This document shows, one piece after another, positions 10,554 through 19,001 of a DNA stretch of 21,616 nucleotides. Numbering within the stretch: the first letter of the stretch is position 1; every line of letters begins with the position of its first letter. The DNA is taken from positions 1 to 21,616 of the forward strand of contig JBNGIS010038505.1 in the NCBI GenBank assembly GCA_049999725.1, written 5' to 3'. This DNA comes from Haplomitrium mnioides (taxonomy: Eukaryota; Marchantiophyta; Haplomitriopsida; Calobryales). A program made the translations under genes and the position numbers. The notes beneath the pieces were generated by a model, which was not told the DNA's origin, made no database searches, and saw only the letters and a program-made list of their open reading frames with translations.

Positions 10554-11231
10554 GTACTATCGCTACCGCATGGGGGTAGCATTATCTTCCAAGTCAATTC
10601 TGTGCTCCTTCAGCTCTCTAGGCACACCTTTCAAGTCTGTATGGCTCCATGCAAACACATCGCTAAAGGTCTGCATGAAGGCTCTCTCAGCCCCCGTGTT
10701 TAAGGCAAAACCAAGCTGAAATGTCCTCCCACCAAGGGTCGCTATCTCTCTGTACTGCTCTGCCCGGATGACCTCCACCCTGTTTCTGCTCGTGGAGTCA
10801 TAGTCTGACTCCAAGTGGGTGAGTCGTTGGCCACCTACTGTCGGTTTCTTGTCAGGCTCCCTTGTCCTCATTTGGTGATCATCCTCCTCTAAGATGATAG
10901 CTACAGTCAACTCCCCTTTTATATCAGGTCTTGGGCTGGAAGTGGATGCCCCTGACTCCCCTTTTTGCTCAGGTCCTGAGCTGAGGGTTGGCACTCCTGC
11001 CTCAGCCTCCATTGTGCCCCAAATTTGAAAGACAAAAGTCTCCAACTGGTTGACCTTGGCTTTGGCACTGCCCAAAAAATCGGCCTTCGTCATGTCACTC
11101 ACCAGTCTCAACCAGTAAGTGTCCTCGTCCTCTGACTCCTCTTCTACCGACCACTCTGTGTCATACTCCTTTTCCTCTGTGGTCTCTCCTTCATGTGGGA
11201 CAAGGCCGTAATGCACCAATGTTCTGCCAAG

Positions 11232-11567
11232 TCCGAACACCAAGGTGGAGTCTCTCCAATTGTGCATTACATTGGCTCCATACAGCCAGGGCCTCCCGAT
11301 CAAAACATGGTATGGGGAACTCCTTGCTGGTCTCATCACCAAGTAGTTCAGCGCGAACTCCTTCCCTCCAATCCAGGTGGGCACCTTCAGCAATGCTCCC
11401 AAGGGCTTAACCTTAGATCCATCTGCCAACCGCATAATCCTCTCGGTTGGGGAGAAAGTCTTGAAGCCCAATCGGTGGGCAATCTCCTCCACCATAATAT
11501 TCACTCCCGCACCTCCATCCATTGGCACCAAGGACAGAGTGCACCCCACAATCTGAATGTCTATTTC
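11232..11567 (-). pseudogene. Aspartic protease domain of pol
   Basis: The catalytic motif is M-D-G-G-A-G-V-N with the Asp codon at 11519-11517, a DGGA variant of the usual DT/SGA. Downstream IGRPWLYGAN corresponds to the second conserved block (ILGRxxL in other families). It would cleave the polyprotein. The domain itself is free of stops, within an open stretch from 12080 to 10566 that also includes a Lys/Glu-rich coiled region upstream (about 12050-11790). DGG(A/S)GVN variants are known in plant gypsy elements, so the Gly is not necessarily a lesion. Confidence 0.85.
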
Positions 11568-12191
11568 TGGAGCTCCCTTATCTTCGCAGATCATCTGCAG
11601 GTTGGCGGTGGTGCCCACCGTGGGAAGCTTACTCTTCCTCCTGGCGCCCATGATTAGCTCCCGGAGCTGTCTTTTGTAAACAGGGCTGTCCCAGATCAAC
11701 TGCTCTACGGTTGTTGTCACCGGGCAATCCCTCACATCCCTCTGGACGCTATAGGGCGCACAAAAGCTGGTTGAGGGCTGGGTTGCTAGGTGCCTAGCCT
11801 GCTCAGCCCCATTCCTGCGATTGACCTCTTGTAGGGTCTTCTCTGCCGCTTGCTGGGCTTCAGTCGCCTCCAGGGCTTCCAACTGCTTTTTGACTTCCTC
11901 TTCCTGCCTTGGATAGAATAATTTTGGATGCTCTCTCTTGTAATCTGAGTCCTCCTCAGTGGGGAGCACATTTGCAGCCCTCTCCTTCCTCCGAGCCTGC
12001 TTGGCCTTTCCTTTTTCCTTGGCCCTATTTGCTACCCTGGTTGTTACTCGATAACAATCCTCCTCCAGCGCCATCTCCACCCCTGGGAATTCTGGCCCAT
12101 GCTTCTATGAAGTGGTCACCAGATTTATCGCCATTGGCGGTGGTGCTTGCTGGGCCGGGTTGGGGGGCAACTCCTCCCTTTGGGGATGTGG

Positions 12192-12233
12192 GCAGTTATT
12201 GGCCAAGTGCTCTTCTCTCTTGCAGTTGGCACA
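12192..12233 (-). other. Third zinc knuckle
   Basis: CANCKREEHLANNC fits C-x2-C-x4-H-x4-C exactly, in the same frame as the other two, followed by a Pro-rich stretch and then a TAG at 12107-12105. Three knuckles in one gag is more than the one or two usual in plant gypsy elements. Confidence 0.8.
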
Positions 12234-12275
12234 TAGCAGGGTGGGCAGGCTGTACCCTTGCCTCCTAGGCTCGGG

Positions 12276-12317
12276 ACAGTTAGGGGAAATGTGGCTCAAC
12301 TACCCACAATTCCAACA
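12276..12317 (-). other. Second zinc knuckle, broken by TAG
   Basis: The frame reads C-x2-C-x4-H-x4-C with WNC and SHISPNC flanks. A TAG (12302-12300) occupies the second of the four positions between the second Cys and the His; CAG (Gln) is the likely ancestor. All four metal ligands are still encoded. Confidence 0.75.
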
Positions 12318-12503
12318 AACCATCACCCTTGTTCGGTTCGGGCCTGGGCCTGCCCCCTCTGGTCTGACCTGCCCCCATGTTGCTAATTGGCCAGGCACTA
12401 GATTGACTAGCCTGCCTGCCATCGTTCGGGGGTGGCTGACCACCTAATATACGAGTTCGGGTGGCTCCTCTTGCACATACTCCACCTCTTCCCGGTACCA
12501 CTA

Positions 12504-13079
12504 TGGATCCTCCCGTACACAATGGATGGGCGTCTTATTCATGGGGCATTCTTGTGGGGAGTGTTCGTGACTTCCGCATTTCACACACCACACATGAGTT
12601 CTCCGTGCCAGCAATTTTTTGCCCTCCGACTTCAGCCCTGCAAAGTGGATGGTCATGGCCTCCACTTTTGCGTTAAGCTCCTCAATCTGGCCTTTCATTT
12701 CTTTTTGCTTTTCCATGGGTTCTTTTAACCCCCTCCTCTTGCTGGTTTCTGCCCCAACACCTCTGTCATAGGATCGGTGGGCTTTTTTCTCCTTGCCCTC
12801 CATGTGCCAATCATGTTTCTTGGCCCTCTTGTCTTTGGCCTCCTTTTTCTTTTTGCTCCCCTTTTTCTTTTGCCTCATGTGGGACCTTTCATCTTCTGAG
12901 CTCTCGGGGCTGATCTCGCCCTCTGATTCCGACTCTGAAGAGGAGCTATCATCAGAGCTATCCTCTTGACTGGAGCTCTCTGAAGAACTGTCAGAATCAT
13001 TCCTTCTCTTTGACTTTCTCTTGGAGCTTGCCACCTCAGCCTTGATGTAGGATTGGGCTTCCTCCATTGCTTCCTCCAA
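12504..13079 (-). pseudogene. gag: gag: Ser/acidic tract, Lys-rich tract and first zinc knuckle
   Basis: After the helical end of capsid comes a strongly acidic, serine-rich tract (runs of S, D and E, about 12870-13020), then a Lys-rich tract, then a coiled-coil-like ELNAKVEAM segment. A zinc knuckle follows at 12587-12546, pattern C-x2-C-x4-H-x4-C (CVKCGSHEHSPQEC). Knuckles of this type bind genomic RNA. The acidic/serine stretch is unusual between capsid and nucleocapsid. A TAG at 12503-12501 ends the open part. Confidence 0.8.
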
Positions 13080-13140
13080 GGCATGTGGGTTTAGACCTCC
13101 TCACCCAGGCCCCTAGACTCTTGGGCAAGGCCGAAATAAA

Positions 13141-13662
13141 TCAAGAGGTGAGCATCCCGCCCGATGCAAGGGGGTTAATCTTTCTGGCCATTCTCTTGAA
13201 CCGTTGAAGAAACTTCCTTACAGATTTGTGCTTCTTCATCTCCATTTGCCCAATCTTGATCAAGGCCTCGGACTCCCCTCCTATCTTTCTGAACTCCTCC
13301 AGAAAGGCTGCCTTGAAAGTGTCCCAATTTCTTTTGGTGGCCTCCAATAGTGCCTGGTACCAAGGGCCAGCCTCCCTTTTTAACACCGCGAGAAGAATGG
13401 CCTCCTTAATGAGGTTCTCCCCATTTGTGTAGGCTGTCCCCTTGAATTCATCCAACCACTCATCTGGGTCCTCCATTGTAGATCCCCTGAACGTCTTGTA
13501 TTTGAATCGGGACCTCTGTGTTATATGCCCCATATTGGCTATTGGGGTTGCACTTGGTATGGAACCAGAAGCTCTGACTGCCCTTTCTAAGTTTCTCTTG
13601 CTTTTGAGTGAGATCCCTCCTTTATCCAACCCGGGCAACCTCCTTGGTTGGTCTTCTTCCAC
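13141..13662 (-). pseudogene. gag: gag capsid region (retrotransposon gag domain)
   Basis: About 170 residues with the retrotrans_gag pattern: an FRGSTMEDPDEWLDEF block at the start of the domain, then a tryptophan-centred GPWYQALLEA segment, NWDTFKAAFLEEF, and a basic helix near the end. It would form the capsid shell. A TGA at 13143-13141 interrupts it; the frame continues with FISALPKSL and AWVRR, then shifts by one base near 13091 into PHALEEAMEEAQSYI. The open part begins at a GTG, with a TAG 30 bases upstream in frame, so the true start is uncertain. Confidence 0.85.
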
Positions 13663-13760
13663 TTCTGGTGCTAGGCTGCTCTCAGAATTCTAGAATTCTT
13701 TTCCTTGCTCTATTGTTTACTCAACAAATTAATGCAAGATTGATTTCCAGAACTCCTTTG

Positions 13761-13777
13761 TCCCGCCGTGATCGCCA
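13761..13777 (-). promoter_or_regulatory. Primer-binding-like site (tRNA primer unassigned)
   Basis: On the minus strand TGGCGATCACGGCGGGA lies 12 nt downstream of the 5' LTR end. It starts with TGG, the complement of a tRNA CCA end, as PBSs do. The TGGCG start recalls the tRNA-Asp-type PBS of many plant gypsy elements, but the rest does not match well, so I do not name the tRNA. A 12-nt spacer is longer than usual. Confidence 0.6.
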
Positions 13778-15767
13778 AAAAATTGTAAATGTCAGCCCTC
13801 TGGTCGGAGCCTTAACTCTTTTATGACGGAGTTTCCCCCGATTAAGGGCTGACTTAGTGTTTCGAGACCTTTTATGAGAGGAGCTTCGCACCGAATGGAC
13901 CCCAACTTCTACTTACCAACTCTGGATTGCTGCACAACACTCAACAATGCCCAAGCACAACACCCAAGCGCACACCTCCAATGCCCACAGATGTAGGTCA
14001 TAGCCCTTCTTCAGGCCTTAACCTCGAAAGGTGCCACTTAGAAGACAGGGGCAGTTAGAATATGGCATATGACTCTTGGCTGCAATGGTCTCTTGGAGGG
14101 CCCTCTCTTGGGAGCCTTGAGTGATTCTGGTTTGGCTCACAGTCCTGGCCACTAACCCACAATGGCTTCAGCAACCCACTCGCTCATTCACATCCATTTC
14201 TTCAAGACACCTACGAATACGCTGCAATGCTGCTGAACCACTTTGTCATATAATTCTAGAATCCAGTTATTGGACCCAATCACTTTGTTATACAAAAGGG
14301 AACCAGGTCCCAATATCCAATTATCGCATTACAATGTGGTTAGTCCTGACTTCCTCTGCTCAAGGTGTCCTCAAGATTGGCCTAATGAAATGCATACCTC
14401 CTAAAACTAAGAACTTCACAAAGCTACAAACAGAACACAACTCTAACAACACATGTAAACACAAAGACAATGGTACTATCAACAATACAATCCATGTTGT
14501 CCTGCCCACAATGCAATCCTTTTCACCTCGCAAGAACCGATCTTTTCCCTCCAAATTTCCTTCAACTTCCTCCAACAACTTCAATCTTCCTCTTCCTCTT
14601 CACCCACGCACTCTCATCTAGATAGTTTTCAACTTCCATCACGAGAAGCCCTGAATTTACTTCCTCAAGCTCAGAAGAGGATTTCTTTAACTTCCACCTC
14701 TGGAAGACAGTCCTCCCGACTGCTGGCCACCCACTCCACCTTGAGCTTCGACTAGATATTCTATGCAGCGCGCAGACACTAACACAACCACTCCTCTCTT
14801 TGGCTCAACATGAGAATTATGATCAAAAACGCCCCCAAGCACCCCTAGGATTGATGCTCCTGCACAGATGAAGCTGAGACGACCCCAACACCCCCCTTGG
14901 CAGCCTCTCACGAATTCAAGACCAACATAATTCCTCCTCAACTTCAAGTGGTGATCCACCTCCAAATGCTGGTCCACCCGCACGATGAGTCCACTTGGAT
15001 CGCTTGAGACTCTAGAGCTCCATGCTCAACGATTCTTAGCGCCCCTCTAGTTCACCTCCACCCCCGCTGATCTCCTTGCACGAGTCCACTCCCACACTTG
15101 AATCTTGGCTAGAAATCTCTCCTCTCTCTCTCGCTGCCTCTTCCTCTCGAGTTTGGTCTCCCACTCTCAATTTTGCATGAACAACAACCCCCCCAAACTT
15201 GCAATGATCCCAAGTATACTCCCCCAGTAGGCGCGCGTCTTTTCCAACAAATTCTTGATCAAGATCGCCCCACTCCTCTTCGCTAGACGTTGGCAGTTTT
15301 TCTCGTTAGCCGTTGTTTCTTGAGAAGCTGATACAGGTCGGTCAGCCCGCGTTTAACGAGTATCAGTTGAAGCCCTAGGGTCGGAAGAGGAAAATCCCGG
15401 GGAAGGATTGTCTGCACGTTGTTTTCGCTTCGCAGTGCACTTCCTTGCCGATTTTTGATCAGGAACCCCCTTGCTGTTGGTTGTGTTAGCAACCTTATAG
15501 CAACTCGATTCAAATTCCTTGAAGCAAGTGTTTGAGCACAGACCCAAAGTAGTTGTCGGGGAGGTCTTTCCGCAGAGAAATCCGAAGGAATTCATCTAGA
15601 GAGAATTGGATTCGCATGGATTACCCGACGCATCCCGCGGGCTGCTTCTTAGTCATCATCGATTCTCCTCGTTGTTGCCCCCGCGATCGCCTGAGGACCC
15701 TCGTAAGCCACCACGCTTCCGCAAGCGCTCGAGGGCCCTCACAGGCTGCCACGTTATCCGCAAACCC

Positions 15768-16010
15768 TTTGGAACCTTGTCGTCGCTCTTCGGACCCTTG
15801 CAGTCCCTCGCGGAACACCATCGTTGCCCTCGAAACCTCGCCGTCGTTCTCGGAATTCCACAGATCGCCACGTGTCCGCAAACCCTTCGGAAGCTCGCTG
15901 TTGCTCCTCGGAAGCCCACAGTCGTCCTTTGGAACCCCGCCGTCGCTTATCGGAATCCCACCATCGCCCTTTGGAACCCCGCCGTTGCTTCTCGGAATCC
16001 CGCCACGTCA
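15768..16010. repeat. 21-bp minisatellite in the right LTR
   Basis: The counterpart of 5930-6172 with the same length (243 bp) and unit order, so the array predates insertion and has not changed copy number since. Differences between the two are point changes, many at CG or CHG sites. Confidence 0.8.
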
Positions 16011-16369
16011 TCCGTTGCCGCACCGTCTGACGTCGCCCCGCAAGGGGGTAGGCGGACCGTTGCATTGACCGGATTCTGCAGTTGACCCGTAGGAACCCTC
16101 GGACCACCGATGAACGCCACGTCATCCATCAAACAATTCACTCGCCGAGTAAGAACGGTACCTTTGGTTGCTGCTTTGAATCCCACCTACCATAAGAACT
16201 AAGGCTTCTTTTGCTTAACTCTTTCCTCTGCTTGATATAAGAACTATGGTAGACTCTTCGTAGATCCCCTTCGAACTTTTAGCGCACCCCGTCAAACTTT
16301 CGTCCTCGTCAATGTCGGAACTGCAATATGTCACCCTTTTGGTTACTAGTTTCGTGCTTCTTCTTCTGG

Positions 16370-16545
16370 CCGGATCGTCGCTTCATTGCCTTTTCGCCAT
16401 TTCCTAATCTTCCTCTGGCCATATTGTCGATGAATCACCTTTTGCTATCTTGATTTTCCCTTGGTTGGAACTTTGTTTGATCACCCTTTCGGCCCTCTTT
16501 GATCATGTTCTGGCCGGATCGTTGCCTGATCACCTTTTCGGCATC
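16370..16545. repeat. Degenerate ~48-bp repeat in the right LTR
   Basis: Same motif series as in the left LTR (GGCCGGATCGT followed by TGATCACC-TTTCGGC). Copies are diverged, and the edges are approximate. Confidence 0.5.
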
Positions 16546-16735
16546 CCCCACTCTTCGTCTTGTCAAATTGTCGCTATATCGCCGACTTGCAATCCCGTCG
16601 TGATAAGAACAATGCGTGCTGTAGATTACCGTCGAACTTTCAGACCTTACTCTGTCAAACTTTCCCCCGCTTTGCCGGATCAGTGATACAACATCATTTC
16701 GCCCTTCATTCCTTGGTGTCTGTTTTGGCTTCTTG

Positions 16736-16860
16736 TCGGATCCACGTTAAGTGGGCTCCCCACGTAAGGTGGCCGATCGAAACCAAGTTAAAAGGAGCTC
16801 CCCACTTAGGGAGGCTGGTCGGAACCAACTTAATTGGGGCGTCCCACTTGGATAAGCTGA
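16736..16860. repeat. 41-42-bp triplicate in the right LTR
   Basis: Counterpart of 6893-7017 with unit starts at 16736, 16777 and 16819. Spacing is 41 then 42 bp in both LTRs. Confidence 0.75.
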
Positions 16861-17570
16861 ACCCCATTAAACTCTTCGGACCTGCACGTGCTGCCACGTC
16901 GTACGTCAGATTCCTCAGAGTGCGGTGGGCTGTCATGTTTCCACAGCGCTCCATGGACCCCTCGGGACTGCGGCCGTTGGTTAACTTCCAGAAGGTTGTT
17001 CCTCCTTGTTTCTTCCTTATTCTCTTTGATTCAAATTGCACTATGATCGCCTCGAGCTCTTCTCTCTATCAAGGTATTGCATGTCCCGAATGGTCACGAA
17101 TTGAGGATGTAGTGGTCAAAACTATTGGCTCCTCTGTCTTGCATCCCGATTTTCACCCCCTTGCTTTCATCTTTCGTACTCCTCTCGTGGATTCTTCCTC
17201 GATTGTGGCTGGCTCCTTTCTTCTGATCTCCCTCTCATATCTACTTGATCCCTCTTACGCCACCTTGTCAGCCCTGCCTCTGTCCTGTTGCTGCAAGTTC
17301 CTTTGACCCCCCTGCTAGCCTTCTTACTTGACTCCTCTAGATTCCACAGGGTTCCCCCTTGCATTTGCAAGATCCATGATATTCATTGGGGAAAGCAAAA
17401 AAGGAAGGAAGAGAAGGGGAAAGAGTAGAGAGGTGCAGGATTGTCACAATAACACTAAAACAATAAAATAAAATAAAAAACCACATGCTAACACAAACTG
17501 AAAGCATCAACCAAGCTTGGAAGCTCAGAATTTACAAAAAATGAAAAAACTCAGACACACCCGACCGACA

Positions 17571-17575
17571 CCAGC
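17571..17575. repeat. Right target-site duplication CCAGC
   Basis: Pairs with CCAAC at 3955-3959, with one A/G difference. It directly follows the LTR terminus CCGACA. Confidence 0.65.
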
Positions 17576-17646
17576 CGTTCGAGTTTTGTGCACTTTTGTT
17601 GATTAGATTTTTCACCTCCAATTCTACCCATTTTTACTTTGTGGAA
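17576..17646 (+). promoter_or_regulatory. Short leader between the retrotransposon and the plus-strand gene
   Basis: Only 71 bp separate the target-site duplication from the ATG. The rest of the ancestral promoter would be left of the element (3873-3959 and beyond the gap). No TATA box is evident in these 71 bp. Confidence 0.35.
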
Positions 17647-18006
17647 ATGGCATCTCAAGGAAATGTTTCCAAACCTGCTCAACCAAAGCCTTACAATTAT
17701 TCAAATGCTATCAAGGCTCTCGAGCCTGAAAAACTAGACTGGAAATGGCTAGTTAATTGTGGATTCTTGAAAGACCCTGATCAACACCTTTACCTTTTTG
17801 ATGGGGAAGGTGAGAAATTCAACTTGGGCATTGTGGTCCAAATCACTATGATTAGAGATGGCCAGCGAGCCAACATCGGACTGCTTGTGCAATCACAGGA
17901 TGTGATTACTCTGTACAAGGAAAATCGCAAACAATTTGCTTTTTTCGAGATGAATGAGAGGGATATTTTTGTCAAGCATCTTCATACGCCAAAGGAAGAC
18001 AGCAAG
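17647..18006 (+). CDS. Exon 1 of the unknown gene, intact (120 codons)
   Basis: It starts MASQGNVSKPAQPKPYNYSN and has no stop or frameshift over 120 codons. An upstream in-frame ATG at 17596 exists but gives an odd Phe/Ser-rich leader; I prefer 17647 because the MASQGN start is typical of eukaryotic proteins and the sequence before it looks like a leader. The domain is mixed alpha/beta in character, with a buried Trp pair (LDWKWLVNCGFL), a Gly-rich turn (FDGEGEKF) and alternating hydrophobics (LGIVVQITMI). It ends in phase 0 at a good donor. No known domain was recognised. Confidence 0.55.
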
Positions 18007-18294
18007 GTAACCTTTTAAAACCTCTTTTCATTTGTTTTCTTTTTGGACTGACTCGAAACTCCCAAGTCTATGCGTGCATAGACACATGGGTCCATGAGCG
18101 CATGGACTCCCATGTCTAGGCCCACCTTGACTATCGAGTCCATGCACGTATGGACTCCAAAGTCCTTGCACGTTTGGACTCCTAGGTCCAAGCACGCATG
18201 GAATTTCTAGTTTATGCACCCATGGATTGCATTGTCTTTTTTTTTATACTCATCATTTGTACTTGTGTTTGATCATTTTTTGTTTTGTTTTCAG
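18007..18294 (+). other. Intron 1 of the unknown gene
   Basis: It runs from GTAACC (18007) to a T-rich tract and TTTTCAG (18288-18294). Removing it joins exon 1 and exon 2 in phase 0. Most of it is the 24-bp tandem array. Confidence 0.65.
18067..18234. repeat. Tandem array, 24-bp period, seven copies with the ATGCACGCAT core
   Basis: Unit starts at 18067, 18091, 18115, 18139, 18163, 18187 and 18211 are each exactly 24 bp apart. The consensus core is TCCATGCACGCATGGACTCC, near-palindromic at CCATGC-GCATGG; the third copy is degenerate. The period has been kept without any indel although individual bases have drifted. It shares the core with the 30-bp array at 3355-3504. Confidence 0.85.
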
Positions 18295-18444
18295 TTTACT
18301 CAAATTTTGGCGGATTTTGTTGATGGTTGCAAAGACGTGAAGTGCGTCGAGTGGGATTTTATAAAGCTCGCCATCAACATAAAATTTTTGAAGCCCAAAC
18401 AAGGCGTAAATATTCAACAGCTAGTGCGCATCCGAGTGTGGTGA
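18295..18444 (+). pseudogene. Exon 2 start of the unknown gene
   Basis: Fifty codons, FTQILADFVDGCKDVKC to the TGA at 18442-18444. The basic segment KFLKPKQGVNIQ precedes the end. The next frame (from about 18437) carries a plausible continuation through VVTFSIHVVGPSTQ into the Lys-rich tail, so the TGA probably results from a one-base shift rather than being the true end. Confidence 0.5.
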
Positions 18445-19001
18445 CATTTTCAATTCATGTTGTAGGCCCTTCTACGCAAAAAAAGAGAAAGGAGGTGGAG
18501 CCTACTAAAGCTCCAAAAAAGAAGCACCATGCATTTTAAAAGAAAAAGCCTATTCCAGCTTCATTTATTGAGGAGGAGCCAACCCCCTCCAAATCTCCAG
18601 CAAGGTCGTCTTTTTCTGCCCCTTCATCCTCAATACCAAGTAGCTCAAGGCAAGAAACAAAGCCAAAGCCAGTTTGGGCTCCAACATCAAGAGTGAAAAA
18701 GCAATCTCATAAGGGTTGCGATCTTTCCAAGAACGCAAGCAAGTGGACCCTTAGACAGTGTCTAAAGAAGATGAAAACAAAATCAAGGAGTATGCAATCC
18801 AGCGATGCAGAGTCTGCAAAGAAACAATTACTATTGGGCTCAAAAACTTGAATCTGCCTAAACTTGGAATGGACAATTAGGGGTCTTTCTAGACTAGAAG
18901 GCTGAATGAAGATTTCATTGAGCTTCTAGTATAGAGAATGCTCACAAACAAATATATGCATAGCTTTTTTTATCATTGTTGTTGACCCGAAGTGAGGGTT
19001 G

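Larger units (their letters stand above)
7971..13713 (-). pseudogene. gag-pol: gag-pol polyprotein pseudogene of the Ty3/gypsy element
   Basis: From 13079 down to 7971 a single frame carries zinc knuckles, PR, RT, RNase H and IN, so gag and pol were probably one fused ORF. Upstream gag (13662-13141) is one base out of frame; an extra C near 13091 explains this. In-frame stops I located start at plus-strand positions 13690, 13141, 12501, 12444, 12300, 12105, 10563, 10557, 10392, 10257, 8961, 8901 and 8667: ten TAG, one TAA, two TGA. No other frameshift was found. No ATG opens the gag frame; an ATA at 13713-13711 may be the decayed start. It encoded the proteins for particle assembly, reverse transcription and integration. 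Confidence 0.9.
3960..17570 (-). mobile_element. Complete but inactive Ty3/gypsy LTR retrotransposon (13.6 kb)
   Basis: Two long direct repeats (3960-7733 and 13790-17570) flank a 6,056-bp internal region with PBS-like site, gag, PR, RT, RNase H, IN and polypurine tract, all reading right to left. RT before IN places it in Ty3/gypsy (Metaviridae). Integrase ends in a GPY/F-type motif with only a short tail and no chromodomain, so it is not a typical plant chromovirus; a Tat/Athila-side or early-land-plant lineage is possible. It has a near-perfect 5-bp target duplication and clearly higher GC than its flanks. Every pol domain carries or adjoins stops, so the copy is dead. Confidence 0.95.
13790..17570 (-). 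repeat. 5' LTR (right copy), 3,781 bp
   Basis: It begins TGTCAGC and ends ACCGACA, giving TGTC/GACA terminal inverted repeats. It would drive element transcription leftwards from within. Its U3 end (17570) sits 76 bp from the ATG of the divergent plus-strand gene at 17647, so element and gene point away from each other. It shares the three minisatellites of the left LTR at equivalent positions (15768-16010, about 16370-16545 and 16736-16860). No intact gene lies inside it. Confidence 0.93.

Noticed and set aside
11193-11657. 154-codon plus-strand frame inside pol
   Set aside because: It lies antisense to the well-supported protease region and is a codon-bias shadow.
1-13713. Alternative genetic code with TAG/TAA as Gln
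   Set aside because: Many stops fit lost Gln codons, but TGA stops and frameshifts are also present in both pseudogenes, and C-to-T decay of methylated transposons explains all of them.
16560-17306. 248-codon plus-strand frame in the right LTR
   Set aside because: The left LTR counterpart (6870-7463) is open over a shorter span, and the peptide resembles nothing. An LTR is expected to be non-coding, and the frame runs antisense to the element.
18067-18234. CRISPR-like array
   Set aside because: The units are contiguous 24-bp repeats without unique spacers, in a eukaryotic intron.
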